Positions 8,099 through 16,870 of a stretch of 64,000 bases of DNA are shown here, piece by piece. The DNA lies in NCBI GenBank assembly GCA_910576995.1, contig CAJTLC010000003.1, positions 101,901-165,900 on the forward strand. The letters are read 5' to 3'. The notes beneath the pieces are model-generated. The model was not told the DNA's origin, did not search any database, and saw only the letters and a list, made by a program, of their open reading frames with translations. Within the stretch, counting starts at the first letter, position 1, and each line of letters opens with the position of its first letter. The translations under genes were made by a program, and so were the position numbers. The stretch is from an uncultured Ruminococcus sp. (GTDB lineage: Bacteria; Bacillota; Clostridia; Oscillospirales; Ruminococcaceae).

Positions 8099-9100
8099 TC
8101 AGTTTTTTCTCCTCGACTTCTGCCGCAGCATCACCCATATAACGACCGGCGCGCCTAATATTGCTGTGACTGTACTTATGCTGATCTCCGACGGAGCAAA
8201 GAGCATTCTTGCGGTAAGATCGCTGAACAGGCAGAATACCGATCCGCCCAGAAATGACGCCGGAATTATAACTATTGGCTTAGCCGTTCCAAAAAAACTT
8301 TTTACAAGATGCGGAACAGCAATCCCAACAAATGAAACAGGTCCTGCAAAGGCTGTAACGCAGGCTGAAAGCACGCTTGAAAGGAGTATCAGATAAATAC
8401 GTAGACTTTTTACATTCACTCCCATATTTTCCGCATAGCTTTCGCCCATTCGATATGCTCCCAATGGTTTGGACAGCAGAAATGTGAATATCATTGCAGC
8501 GCCTATTGTTATGGAAATTACTCCAAGTTCGCGATTGTTTGCCGCCGAAAACGTACCCATTGACCAGTTATGCAGGTTTATTATGTTGGATTCATCGGCA
8601 AATGAAACGGCAAGCTCCGTTATTGCCGAGCATATGTAGCCGATCATTACGCCGCTTACCACCAGCAGTGACATATTCCGAATTTTCCGCGAAATAAGCA
8701 GTATCATTCCCATAGAAGCAAGAGAGCCTGCAAAAGAAGCTGCTATCATTGATGCTGAATTCATGGGGATTCCGCGGCTAAGCGCAAATATCATAGAAAT
8801 TGCTACCGTCAGTTTTGCGCCTGATGAAATTCCGAGAACAAATGGTCCTGCTATTGGATTGGCAAAAAAACTTTGTAAAAGATAACCGGATACAGAAAGC
8901 GCTCCGCCAAGTATGGCTGCTTCTACCGCTCTGGGAAGTCTTATTTTGCAGATTATGGGATCGTTTTCAGAAAAAAGTTTTATCAATTCGGCAAGCGTAT
9001 AATTTCCTGCGCTTCCCATGCAAATGCTAAAATAGAATAATATGATCAGCATTGCCGCCAATACAGCAAAGCAAAGAAAATATCTCAGCGATCTTTTCAT
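8099..9100 (-). CDS. BtuC/FecCD-family ABC transporter permease
   Basis: A 333-aa integral membrane permease of the FecCD family with about ten hydrophobic segments. Family landmarks are LPRAVEAAILGGALSVSGYL, NPIAGPFVLGISSGA and GPVSFVGIAVPHLVK, the last being the coupling region that contacts the ATPase. The ATG at 9100 is preferred because AGGAG lies 7 nt upstream; the longer frame from TTG 9118 overlaps the preceding gene. It works with the binding lipoprotein upstream and the ATPase downstream. Cobalamin or a cobalt-containing precursor is inferred from the riboswitch. Confidence 0.92.
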   Translation of the reverse strand: MKRSLRYFLCFAVLAAMLIILFYFSICMGSAGNYTLAELIKLFSENDPIICKIRLPRAVEAAILGGALSVSGYLLQSFFANPIAGPFVLGISSGAKLTVAISMIFALSRGIPMNSASMIAASFAGSLASMGMILLISRKIRNMSLLVVSGVMIGYICSAITELAVSFADESNIINLHNWSMGTFSAANNRELGVISITIGAAMIFTFLLSKPLGAYRMGESYAENMGVNVKSLRIYLILLSSVLSACVTAFAGPVSFVGIAVPHLVKSFFGTAKPIVIIPASFLGGSVFCLFSDLTARMLFAPSEISISTVTAILGAPVVIWVMLRQKSRRKN

Positions 9101-9110
9101 AAGTTTTCTC

Positions 9111-10247
9111 CTATTCAAGACGATATAGATAAGTCGTCCGATCTGCCGCGATTTCGTTGATTATACTGTTTATATCGCATATCATATCAACCGCGCCTGT
9201 AGTTTGCTGGAACATATTCTGCTCCGTACACCAAACGTTTCCGTTCTGAACAGCCTTAAAATCCTCAAGCAGCGCGCATTTTTCTATAAGCTGATCTACG
9301 GAGTCGTACGATCCGTCGACCGTACTGTTGTAAATAAGTATATCGGCGTCTTTCGCAGCTTCATAGAAGGCTTCGGGCTGCATATTCATAGTTGAAACCG
9401 CGCTTTCTTCGCTGTTTTCTTCGCTCTTAATTATATATTCTCCGCCTGCAAGTTCAATCATTTTTGAAATATAATCACCGGGACGGCGTACATTGATATA
9501 CCCCGACGAACTAACATAAAAAAATGCTGCCGTTTTCCTATCCGAACCCTGAATATCGGCAGATGAAACGCTGTTGAAAAGCGCAATTTTATCATCGAAA
9601 AACTTATCCGCTTCATCAGATTTTTCAAGAATCAGCCCATAAAGTTTTATCCATTCCATTCTGCCGAGAGGGTGAGTTTCGTAGCTTGAATGATCCACGA
9701 TAACAGGTATTCCCAATTCTTCAAGCTGCTCCTTTATATCGGGATTGTGGTATATCATCGTATTTTCAATGGCTATTCCGCATTTTTCATCGACAAGAAG
9801 CTCAAAATCCGGGGCGCGATATTTGCCTGCATAAATAATTTCTCCGTTGTCCATTGCATTTTTTACTGAAGGAAGACTCCAGTCATCGCGGTCAGTGGAA
9901 ACAAATTTTACTGAATCCAGCGAATCTATGCCGTCAAACAGATCAACTGACGCCGATGAAGCAACATAAAGATTTTCAAGAGGCTGATATAGCGGTACTA
10001 TGCCGTCTGGGATTTCAATTTCGCCTGAATTTTCAGGAATAAGAAGAAATTTCTCTCCTCCCGTCTCTATCAGCGAGCAGCCGTTTTCAAGATAATCAAC
10101 TGAAAATTGATCTGCATATTCAAGTTCCATATGCCCTGATACAGAATTTTCTGATAACTGAGACGATTGTTCGTCACTTTTACCGCATGCAGTCAGCAGA
10201 AATAATGCCGCAGAAAAAGTGAAAATTATCTTACTAAATCTCATCAT
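9111..10247 (-). CDS. BtuF/FecB-like substrate-binding lipoprotein
   Basis: A 378-aa extracellular binding protein of the periplasmic-binding class III fold, anchored by a lipobox (LLTACGKS, Cys 21). Typical features are ENLYVASSASVDLFDGIDSL early in the N-lobe, IPVIVDHSSYETHPLGRMEW across the hinge helix, and DILIYNSTVDGSYDSVDQL in the C-lobe. It overlaps the preceding lipoprotein gene by 4 nt (ATGA), showing translational coupling. The ligand is inferred as cobalamin or related from the operon's riboswitch; haem or siderophore cannot be excluded from the protein alone. Confidence 0.88.
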   Translation of the reverse strand: MMRFSKIIFTFSAALFLLTACGKSDEQSSQLSENSVSGHMELEYADQFSVDYLENGCSLIETGGEKFLLIPENSGEIEIPDGIVPLYQPLENLYVASSASVDLFDGIDSLDSVKFVSTDRDDWSLPSVKNAMDNGEIIYAGKYRAPDFELLVDEKCGIAIENTMIYHNPDIKEQLEELGIPVIVDHSSYETHPLGRMEWIKLYGLILEKSDEADKFFDDKIALFNSVSSADIQGSDRKTAAFFYVSSSGYINVRRPGDYISKMIELAGGEYIIKSEENSEESAVSTMNMQPEAFYEAAKDADILIYNSTVDGSYDSVDQLIEKCALLEDFKAVQNGNVWCTEQNMFQQTTGAVDMICDINSIINEIAADRTTYLYRLE

Positions 10248-11152
10248 TCAGCATTTGCCGGAGTGATCGTTGAAGAATCAAAATAAAGCGAATACTCGAT
10301 CTCATGGGGAGTGCTCATTGCCGTTGTATCAGCTGAAATATTTATTTTGTGATCAAAACCATTGATCGGAATCTCAAAAACAGAAATTTCATCCATGGAT
10401 ACAGGCAGATATTTTTCACCTTCAACTATCATATAATCATAATTATTGCTGCCCCAGCGTATTTCCGCTGTAACAGTATCTCCGTTTACCGTAATCTTCG
10501 CCGGCGAATCTATCTTCGCTTTTCCCGAACCGCCTGACAATTCCACATCTGCCGTGTAATCTCCGTCCGCAAGCCCAAGATCGGCTGCCGTTACAGCTCC
10601 CGAATCGGAAAGTGCGTCCCCGGACAATGAATCTGCACGGAATACAAGCTGACGGTCATACCATAATTCCTTTCGCTTGCTGAATGCGGCGCAGTCAATA
10701 ACGCTGTCCAAAGCTTCGACGGGTAATGTAAAAACATTCTGCCCTTCGGAATTTTCGGTATACGCAATAAAATCACTTTCAGCAGCGTTTTCAGCTTCAT
10801 CAGACGTTCCTATGAAAAGTTTTTCATAGCCCGTTCCGCTCATTACCATATCTGCTGTCATTTTTCCGCCGCTTACTTTCAATTTGCATTCCACTATCTT
10901 GAACATAGACGAACTCGAATCAACATTTATAGAATATTCGCCGTCTGCAACGGAATCCCCGTAGATCGGAGTCATTCCCTCAAATCCGACAGATTCGGGA
11001 GCGACAGTGTTTTTTTCCGACGATTCGTCGGCGCTGATTTCGCTCATGGATGATGAAGAAGATTCCTCAATGCTTGTCTCATTATTGTCGCCGCATGAAA
11101 CAGCGGCAGCGGCAATGAGCAGCGCACATAAAAATACATTTAATTTTTTCAT
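10244..11152 (-). CDS. Unknown two-repeat lipoprotein in the B12 operon
   Basis: A 302-aa lipoprotein (lipobox Cys near 20, then a Ser/Glu-rich linker). The mature part has two similar beta-rich units. The first begins VADGEYSINVDSSSSMFKIV, the second LADGDYTADVELSGGSGKAK, and each continues with a strand like KITVNGDTVTAEIRW or a variant and a YDYMIVEGEKYLP/YEKLFIGTSDEA end. It sits between the chelatase and the binding protein, so it probably presents or hands over metal or tetrapyrrole at the surface. The arrangement recalls NEAT-like domains, but I cannot confirm membership. No function is known to me. Confidence 0.75.
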   Translation of the reverse strand: MKKLNVFLCALLIAAAAVSCGDNNETSIEESSSSSMSEISADESSEKNTVAPESVGFEGMTPIYGDSVADGEYSINVDSSSSMFKIVECKLKVSGGKMTADMVMSGTGYEKLFIGTSDEAENAAESDFIAYTENSEGQNVFTLPVEALDSVIDCAAFSKRKELWYDRQLVFRADSLSGDALSDSGAVTAADLGLADGDYTADVELSGGSGKAKIDSPAKITVNGDTVTAEIRWGSNNYDYMIVEGEKYLPVSMDEISVFEIPINGFDHKINISADTTAMSTPHEIEYSLYFDSSTITPANAE

Positions 11153-11170
11153 TATTATACCTCGCTAATA

Positions 11171-12202
11171 CTATTTTATTGAATCGACGGCAGATTGAGC
11201 GTGTTCAACGTAGATACTGCGAATCGCTTCGTCCTCGCCAAGTCCTTGAATAACGCATTCAACCTCGTATCCCTCTGCTTCAAGAGCAGTTTTCCATGAA
11301 TCCTCATCGCCTGCCATGTCATTATTCGCGTGATCGCCCGCAACGACCATAAGCGGCTGAATTACAACGCGCTTGTACTCCCCTGCTTTTACTCTTGCGA
11401 TAACGTCGTCAATGTCTGGCTTAGCTTCGACGGTTCCTATGCAGTAATTATCATAGCCGTCATTGTCAAACAATGTCTGAAGCTTCGAATATACTTCGTT
11501 GGAATCCGCAGTTGTACCATGACCCATAAAGCATATGGCTGTTTCGTCGTCGTTATATTTATTTGTCTGAGCGATCAGCGCCGCTTCTACCTTTGCGAAA
11601 TCCTCATCGCTCGTAAGAAGCGGTTCGCCGATAGCAACTTTCTCAAACGCGTCAGAATACTGTGCAACAGCTTCTACAAGATCATCGTATTCAAGACCGT
11701 TCATAAGGTGAGTTGGCTGAATTACAAGTTTTTTTACGCCGTTATCGACCGATCTCTTTAAAGCGGATTCAACGTCGTCAATAAGTATTCCGTCGCGGTT
11801 GTTTACGTGATCAATTATTATATTCGATGTAAACCCGCGTCTTACCGAGTATTCGGGGAAAGCTTTTTCAATGTCGTTTTCGATAGCCCCGATATTTAAT
11901 CGGCGGCTGTCATTGTAACTCGTTCCGAAGCTTATTACAAGCAGTTCATTCTCGCCGATATCGTCCTGGTTTCTGGGATTATCAAGGCTTGCGTCTCCTG
12001 TTTCATAATTTTCCTCATCATCTTCTTCAGAGGAACTTTCCGATCCGGAAGATTCTTCCGAAGTACCCAAACTTTCATTAGCGGAGGATTCAGATGTCGG
12101 AGCTTCCGAAGAACTTTCCAAAGATTCAGATGCGTTATCTCCGCAGGCGGAAAAACAGGCGAACATGGATAATGTGATTAATAAAGCGCTTAATTTTTTC
12201 AT
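11171..12202 (-). CDS. Extracytoplasmic CbiK-like cobaltochelatase lipoprotein
   Basis: A 343-aa protein with a lipoprotein signal (Cys 20), an acidic Ser/Glu-rich linker to about residue 75, then a complete CbiK-type chelatase domain. Motifs are LLVISFGTSYNDSR at the start, the metal-site histidines in IQPTHLMNGLEYDD and CFMGHGTTADSN, and PLMVVAGDHANNDMAG. CbiK normally inserts cobalt into sirohydrochlorin in the cytoplasm during anaerobic B12 synthesis; here the enzyme is exported and tethered outside, as in periplasmic CbiK forms. It is the first gene after the cobalamin riboswitch. Its role may be metal insertion, removal or delivery to the importer; that is inference. Confidence 0.88.
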   Translation of the reverse strand: MKKLSALLITLSMFACFSACGDNASESLESSSEAPTSESSANESLGTSEESSGSESSSEEDDEENYETGDASLDNPRNQDDIGENELLVISFGTSYNDSRRLNIGAIENDIEKAFPEYSVRRGFTSNIIIDHVNNRDGILIDDVESALKRSVDNGVKKLVIQPTHLMNGLEYDDLVEAVAQYSDAFEKVAIGEPLLTSDEDFAKVEAALIAQTNKYNDDETAICFMGHGTTADSNEVYSKLQTLFDNDGYDNYCIGTVEAKPDIDDVIARVKAGEYKRVVIQPLMVVAGDHANNDMAGDEDSWKTALEAEGYEVECVIQGLGEDEAIRSIYVEHAQSAVDSIK

Positions 12203-12234
12203 AATATTTAAAAATCCTTTCTAAAAAAGGCATT

Positions 12235-12262
12235 AAAAAAGCTTTCCTCGAGAGAAGAAAGC
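12235..12262 (-). terminator. Riboswitch expression-platform terminator
   Basis: On the minus strand GCTTTC (12262-12257) pairs with GAAAGC (12246-12241), followed by six T residues (12240-12235). It lies between the aptamer and the chelatase start, so the riboswitch probably acts by transcription attenuation. Confidence 0.8.
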
Positions 12263-12337
12263 AACGCAAACAGACCCTTCTCAGAGTCCGAAAACGGTAC
12301 GATCAATGCCTCGTGATCTGACAGCGAAATCTGTCTG

Positions 12338-12532
12338 TACCGATATCCGGCAGGTCTCCTGACTTACGTTCATCATACAGACAAGCCTTCCCCGATAACG
12401 AGTGACTTCACCTTGCGGCAAATAGTCTGCACTCCCGATCACAGTGACGAGATCGTACAGGATTTTCACCTGTTTCCCTATTATCCTTTGACTGCGCTCC
12501 ACGCGCACAAAGGCACCGAATACCTATTTATG
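12338..12532 (-). ncRNA. Cobalamin riboswitch
   Basis: The minus strand shows the class hallmarks in order: GGTGCC near 12522, ATAGGGAAACAGGTGAAAAT with the conserved core, a GTCACTGTGATCGGGAGTGC segment, and the B12 box AAGTCAGGAGACCTGCCGG near 12340-12365. It precedes the five-gene CbiK/ABC operon, so high cobalamin should repress it. The open frame 12281-12508 on the same strand is a by-product. Confidence 0.95.
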
Positions 12533-12654
12533 CCGATCCTTCCGCAATGCAGAACTGACCTGCGAATCTTGGCAATTTTTTGTGAATAATAACTCACTGT
12601 GACTTATTATAACATATTTATTCAGAAAATGCAATACTTTTTTACATGATTTGC

Positions 12655-12693
12655 AAAAGCCCACAAAGACATTTAAATCTTTGCGGGCTTTTT
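12655..12693 (-). terminator. Intrinsic terminator of the peptidase/dockerin operon
   Basis: AAAAGCCCACAAAGA pairs with TCTTTGCGGGCTTTTT around a short A/T loop. It lies just after the stop of the minus-strand dockerin gene; the minus-strand T-tract comes from the AAAA at the left. Confidence 0.82.
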
Positions 12694-12703
12694 GTTAGAC
12701 CTG

Positions 12704-13384
12704 TTATAATGTTGTTGAAAGTTCAGCATACTTTTGAAGAATGGCGGAGGAATCATCAGGAGCGATAACGCCGTCATTGTTATAATCGAAAATTGTAGAG
12801 TTAAATACCGGCTTTTTCTCTGATTTTTCAGTCGATAGCATAGCATAAGCCGAAAGCGCGATCGAGGCGTCGGCAGGTGTTATAGTTCCATCCAAATCGG
12901 TATCTCCGGGAATGATATTACTGCACACATAAGGGGCAACGTCAAAACTATACACTTTTGCTGCATCCAGAAGAGTCATTTCTTTTCCCGTAAAATCAGT
13001 GAGAGTGTTGTTTACGAAAAAGTAACCATAGTGAATCGGCTTTCCATTATATTCCAATGATTCTTTACCGCCAAACTGCATACAAATACCGCTATGCAGT
13101 TCAGGATAAGAAGCGAAATGATAACCATACTCACCTGATTTATAGAAAATGTCAACAATATCGTCTACACTTTTCAGACCATATACAATTATATCACAAT
13201 AGTTTTTTCTTTCGTAGATGTCGATTTTGCAGTCATAAGGAGAAAACACATTACCATCTGAAGTAAAATAATCACAAAGTTCGTCAGTAGAATTAAAAAC
13301 GTGAGTTTCTCTTGCATAAGCCGAAAACGAACTCATTCCCATGCACATCATGCCTGCTGTCAGAAAAGAGATTAATTTTTTCAT
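12704..13384 (-). CDS. Small secreted dockerin protein of unknown function
   Basis: A 226-aa exported protein (signal peptide to about residue 24). The N-terminal ~130 residues are an unfamiliar alpha/beta domain with several Cys. The C-terminus is a type I dockerin: GDTDLDGTITPADASIAL and FDYNNDGVIAPDDSSAIL are the two calcium-binding F-hand loops. It should attach to a cohesin scaffold. AGGAGG lies 8 nt before the ATG, and the gene is last of a three-gene operon with a lipoprotein and a C39-like peptidase, a context unusual for plant-wall enzymes. Confidence 0.85.
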   Translation of the reverse strand: MKKLISFLTAGMMCMGMSSFSAYARETHVFNSTDELCDYFTSDGNVFSPYDCKIDIYERKNYCDIIVYGLKSVDDIVDIFYKSGEYGYHFASYPELHSGICMQFGGKESLEYNGKPIHYGYFFVNNTLTDFTGKEMTLLDAAKVYSFDVAPYVCSNIIPGDTDLDGTITPADASIALSAYAMLSTEKSEKKPVFNSTIFDYNNDGVIAPDDSSAILQKYAELSTTL

Positions 13385-13410
13385 GATATATACCTCCTAA
13401 GATTTTTATA

Positions 13411-14781
13411 TTAACCATATATAAATTTCCATCTAAAATCATTATTACATATATTTCGTTCAGTTTCTTCACACATACGCTTAATCTCCAGCGCCTTTTT
13501 ATCAGAATAATTTTCGTCAGCATATTCGATCTGCTCTGAAGGGTACAAAAACAGTGCTGTATTGCTTTGTTCAGCCTTTAATTTAAAATTATTTATTGTC
13601 TGATAAAAATAACCCGTTGCTTCTTTATATAGAATAAACATATCGCCTTTTGTATTTGGTTTTATCAAAGATATATTGTCTATTGTTTCAGTACTGTAAA
13701 AGGAATATGTTTCAAAAGTATTTTCAGTTAAATCAACATCAAAAACTATTTTTTTATTTTTGGAAGAATCAGTTCCGTTGAATAATACCTTGCTTCTATC
13801 AATAAAGCCTTCAAATTCTTCAAGATGAAAAATAGCGGGAAGAACAACATGAAAATCATTATCATTACGCTTGAACATAAAATATTCATATGAATTATCT
13901 ATTTCCGCCTGAATGAAATAATAATCGTTTTCGATCAACAGATCAAAAATTTCAAACTCCCTATTATCAAAGAATTTATACAAGTCGATTTTTTCTTTTC
14001 TGCATGAACTATCATCCAAATTTATCCATATCAATTCTGTATTGTATACAGAATTTTCTATTGATTGCAAAGCCAAAACAACACTGTTTTCTGAATACGC
14101 CAACGTAACAGGAGACGTTGGAATATCGTTAAAATTCGAATGCCGGAATATTTCTCTCGACTCATTCTCGATCAAATCATAATATTTAACGACCCAATCC
14201 TGCGTATCTCCCTCATAATAAAAATACGAAAAGCCATTTTCTCCGATAGCTGTTATATATTGAACAATATTATGAACATTGAATTCATCCGCTATTCTAA
14301 CAGTATTATTTTCAATATCATAAATTACAACTTTACATTTAGAGGAATTTTCTGTAATATACGTATTAACTGTTACATAATACCTGTCTGATATTACTTG
14401 CACATTGTTTTTATATGATGCAGTAAATGGCATATCAGTTATTTTTTCATAGTTATTGCTGTAAGGATCAAATACGCCAAGTTCCACCGAATCGTTTTTA
14501 TCTTCCGGAAAAGATTCAATCACTATTTTTTCACCGACCCAATATGCGGATATTATTGTTCCTTTAAAAGTTTCATCAATTTGTTTCTTCTCAACAGAAA
14601 TGTGCTTTTGTGAAATTTCCTTTAACGGAATGAAATCATCGTTTGTGACTGTAAGATTTACATTTGAAATATTCTCTAAGCTAATAGTATTTGTACGCTG
14701 ATCAGGCACACTATTTTCACACGATGTAAAAAATGCGAATACAAAACAAATGAGGGTGATGATTAAGAATGATTTTTTCAT
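13411..14781 (-). CDS. Large lipoprotein of unknown function
   Basis: About 456 aa when started at ATG 14781, which has AAGGAG 8 nt upstream (a GTG lies 9 nt earlier). The signal peptide ends at a lipobox (FFTSCENS). The rest is rich in beta strands with repeating units such as KIVIESFPEDKND, NGFSYFYYEGDTQD and VVLALQSIENSVY, suggesting a beta-propeller-like surface protein. I recognise no catalytic motif. It is co-transcribed with the peptidase upstream (20 nt gap) and the dockerin protein downstream. Confidence 0.72.
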   Translation of the reverse strand: MKKSFLIITLICFVFAFFTSCENSVPDQRTNTISLENISNVNLTVTNDDFIPLKEISQKHISVEKKQIDETFKGTIISAYWVGEKIVIESFPEDKNDSVELGVFDPYSNNYEKITDMPFTASYKNNVQVISDRYYVTVNTYITENSSKCKVVIYDIENNTVRIADEFNVHNIVQYITAIGENGFSYFYYEGDTQDWVVKYYDLIENESREIFRHSNFNDIPTSPVTLAYSENSVVLALQSIENSVYNTELIWINLDDSSCRKEKIDLYKFFDNREFEIFDLLIENDYYFIQAEIDNSYEYFMFKRNDNDFHVVLPAIFHLEEFEGFIDRSKVLFNGTDSSKNKKIVFDVDLTENTFETYSFYSTETIDNISLIKPNTKGDMFILYKEATGYFYQTINNFKLKAEQSNTALFLYPSEQIEYADENYSDKKALEIKRMCEETERNICNNDFRWKFIYG

Positions 14782-14801
14782 GTGACTCACTCCTTAATTG
14801 A

Positions 14802-15554
14802 TCAAGTGATCAAAGCAGTTGTTACATTATATGCATTATTTTGAGATACACTGTATTTTCCGCTTGCAATATTATGACCATTCAAAAACGGATCAACAAC
14901 ATAAATATTATGCGCGTTGGTAGAAGTATCATCAACATATCCTTCAAAACAAAGAAAATGTGCCGCAACAGAATATCTCCAATTTGTAGTGTTTGTATTT
15001 TCAATAAAAGCAACAGAAGGTTTATTCTGTGAAGCATCCTGTACTACATAATTAAATAAATTTGAAGCACTTGAAAAATACCACTGCGACGCATATGTTT
15101 TAGAAAAGTTAGAATTCAAATAATTTACTATGGGCTGAACATCCGTGCCAGCAGTAGTAGTTCCTAAAGCAGCCGCAATTGTATCTTGAGATGGTAATTG
15201 AGAAGTACCATAATAGTACCCTCTTACTTGCTGTACAGTAGCAGGTCCGCAATAATATGATCTAATTTGCGAACGAAAAGGAACACCTAATCTAACATTG
15301 GTTGCGCGTGGCATAATGAAAGATTCTCCATTGGCAATCGCCTCATGTTCTCTCATCATCTCTTCATATTGCGCAATCTTTTCTGGGGTTGCAAAATCTG
15401 AATTAATAAATATTTCATATTGTTCCTCCATAGATTTGTACTGTTCATGTTGATTTTTCGATTCTTCTGTAGCCATAGAATTCAATGGAGAAAAAGCGAC
15501 AATAGAAGTAGTAGCCATAAGAGTTGCTGCAATTGTTGTAATAAGTTTTTTCAT
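14802..15554 (-). CDS. Secreted C39-like papain-fold cysteine peptidase
   Basis: A 250-aa exported protein starting at ATG 15554 (AAAGGAA upstream; the longer frame to 15584 lacks a signal-like start). Signal peptide to about residue 29, then a Glu/Gln-rich helical segment that may be a propeptide, then a C39-type domain. The catalytic Cys is in SYYCGPATVQQV, the His in AAHFLCFEGY and the Asp in YVVDPFLNG. Such peptidases cleave leader peptides or surface proteins. It is first in an operon with a lipoprotein and a dockerin protein. The substrate is unknown. Confidence 0.85.
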   Translation of the reverse strand: MKKLITTIAATLMATTSIVAFSPLNSMATEESKNQHEQYKSMEEQYEIFINSDFATPEKIAQYEEMMREHEAIANGESFIMPRATNVRLGVPFRSQIRSYYCGPATVQQVRGYYYGTSQLPSQDTIAAALGTTTAGTDVQPIVNYLNSNFSKTYASQWYFSSASNLFNYVVQDASQNKPSVAFIENTNTTNWRYSVAAHFLCFEGYVDDTSTNAHNIYVVDPFLNGHNIASGKYSVSQNNAYNVTTALIT

Positions 15555-15663
15555 TTGAGATTCCTTTCCAATTGGTTTTACCAATCATAAAAATGTTGAA
15601 TTTTACTTTTGAGTTAGAGATTCCGCGTATTTTAGAAATTAAATATTAACTTCTTTAATATTA

Positions 15664-15692
15664 TTATATCACGTATTAATTAAAATGTCAAG
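15664..15692 (-). promoter_or_regulatory. Promoter of the C39 peptidase operon
   Basis: Minus-strand TTGACA (15692-15687), 17-bp spacer, TATAAT (15669-15664), about 110 nt before the peptidase start. The rest of 15585-15820 is AT-rich with nothing else recognisable. Confidence 0.87.
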
Positions 15693-15821
15693 ATTTTCCT
15701 GCTTGTAATATTCCACAAAAATCTACATATTTTATTGTCAACTATTTCATTGCATATGTATTATAGAATATCAAATCTTTAAAAATATAAAGCAAAAACG
15801 CAAATTTTTTCAAATATTTCC

Positions 15822-15850
15822 TTGACATATTTAATAAATCGTGTTATAAT
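15822..15850 (+). promoter_or_regulatory. Promoter of RNase P RNA
   Basis: TTGACA (15822-15827), 17-bp spacer, TATAAT (15845-15850); the mature RNA starts about 7 nt later. Confidence 0.9.
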
Positions 15851-15856
15851 ATGATA

Positions 15857-16192
15857 TGAGCAGACTATGCGGCAGCGTGAACATTTATTCACGAGGAAAG
15901 TCCGGGCATCATAGGGCAGGATAGCTGCTAACGGCAGCCAAGGGCGACCTTAGGGCAAGTGCAACAGAAATAAACTGCCTGATTTCAGGCGATGGTGGAA
16001 AGGCGAGGTAAGAGCTCACCGGAGTGCAGGAGACTGCGCTGCCATGTAAACCCTATCCGATGCAACGTCTATTGGTGCTGCATATCAACGCTTGCTCGGC
16101 GGATATGCAGTAATGACGGCTTGAACTTATCGGCGACGATAAGAGTAGATAAATTGCTGCACAAGACAGAACCCGGCTTATCGGTCTGGTCA
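15857..16192 (+). ncRNA. rnpB: RNase P RNA
   Basis: The catalytic RNA that matures tRNA 5' ends. Conserved blocks are GAGGAAAGTCCGGGC near the 5' end, GGGCAAGTGCAACAGAAA, GGTAAGAGCTCACCGG and the 3' ACAGAACCCGGCTTA, which pairs back to the 5' end. Length is about 336 nt, normal for a type A bacterial RNase P. It has its own consensus promoter and terminator. Confidence 0.97.
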
Positions 16193-16198
16193 TATTTG

Positions 16199-16224
16199 AA
16201 AACGCCCGTTCAGGGCGTTTTTTC
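16199..16224 (+). terminator. Terminator of rnpB
   Basis: AAACGCCC pairs with GGGCGTTT around TTCA, followed by T residues. Confidence 0.85.
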
Positions 16225-16294
16225 TTAGAATCTGCTTTAATGGATTTTAGAGCATAATTGAAAAACACGCTCTGTATTTGGGGAATACAGACTT

Positions 16295-16807
16295 TTAATA
16301 TTCTATCCCCTTTCGAGCGGCTATGTTTTTGTCGTATGGATGTTTTTTTGATTCCATGACCGTTACATAATCGGCTTTTTCAACAAAAAAATCAGGTGCA
16401 TTCCTGCCTGTCAGGATCAACTCGCAGTTAAATTTAGAGTTGCAAATCAATTCCGAAGCGAACTTTCTGTCCAACAAATTTTTATCATATGCGCCGAAGA
16501 ATTCATCGATTACGATCATATCGGCAATTCCCGAAATTATCAACTCGCGTACATTTTCAAGAATTTTATTATGTTCAGCTTTTACCGCAGTTAATTCATC
16601 AGTATTCATGTTAAACGTGAATTTTTCGCATTGAGGAACATAACGAAGCTTTATCCCTAATTTACGAAGCATTCCGATCTCAGACGAACTTCCGTTTTTG
16701 AGAAGCTGCATAAAATAAACGTTCATTCCCGCACCCGCTCCGCGAACTGCAAGACCTATGGCCGCGGTGGTTTTACCCTTTCCGCAGCCGGTGTAAATAT
16801 GTATCAT
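16295..16807 (-). CDS. Corrinoid adenosyltransferase (CobA/BtuR type)
   Basis: Transfers the adenosyl group of ATP to cob(I)alamin in B12 activation and salvage. Start at ATG 16807 (AAAGGAG 7 nt upstream), 170 aa, typical for the P-loop CobA/BtuR family. The P-loop is GCGKGKTT directly after the N-terminal strand IHIYTG; MIVIDEFFGAY gives the Walker-B-like strand and LILTGRNAPDFF the next conserved block. The frame extends upstream to 16912, but those residues come from repeat copy 3 and have no ribosome site. With the B12 importer operon at 7-12.6 kb, it supports corrinoid scavenging. Confidence 0.9.
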   Translation of the reverse strand: MIHIYTGCGKGKTTAAIGLAVRGAGAGMNVYFMQLLKNGSSSEIGMLRKLGIKLRYVPQCEKFTFNMNTDELTAVKAEHNKILENVRELIISGIADMIVIDEFFGAYDKNLLDRKFASELICNSKFNCELILTGRNAPDFFVEKADYVTVMESKKHPYDKNIAARKGIEY

Positions 16808-16870
16808 AACCGCTCCTTTATTATTACTCATTTTGAAAACTCTTACATCAGTTCCACTTGAAATGGCTGT

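Noticed and set aside
12281..12508. 75-residue open frame on the minus strand
   Set aside because: It coincides with the cobalamin riboswitch aptamer, whose conserved RNA blocks explain the sequence.
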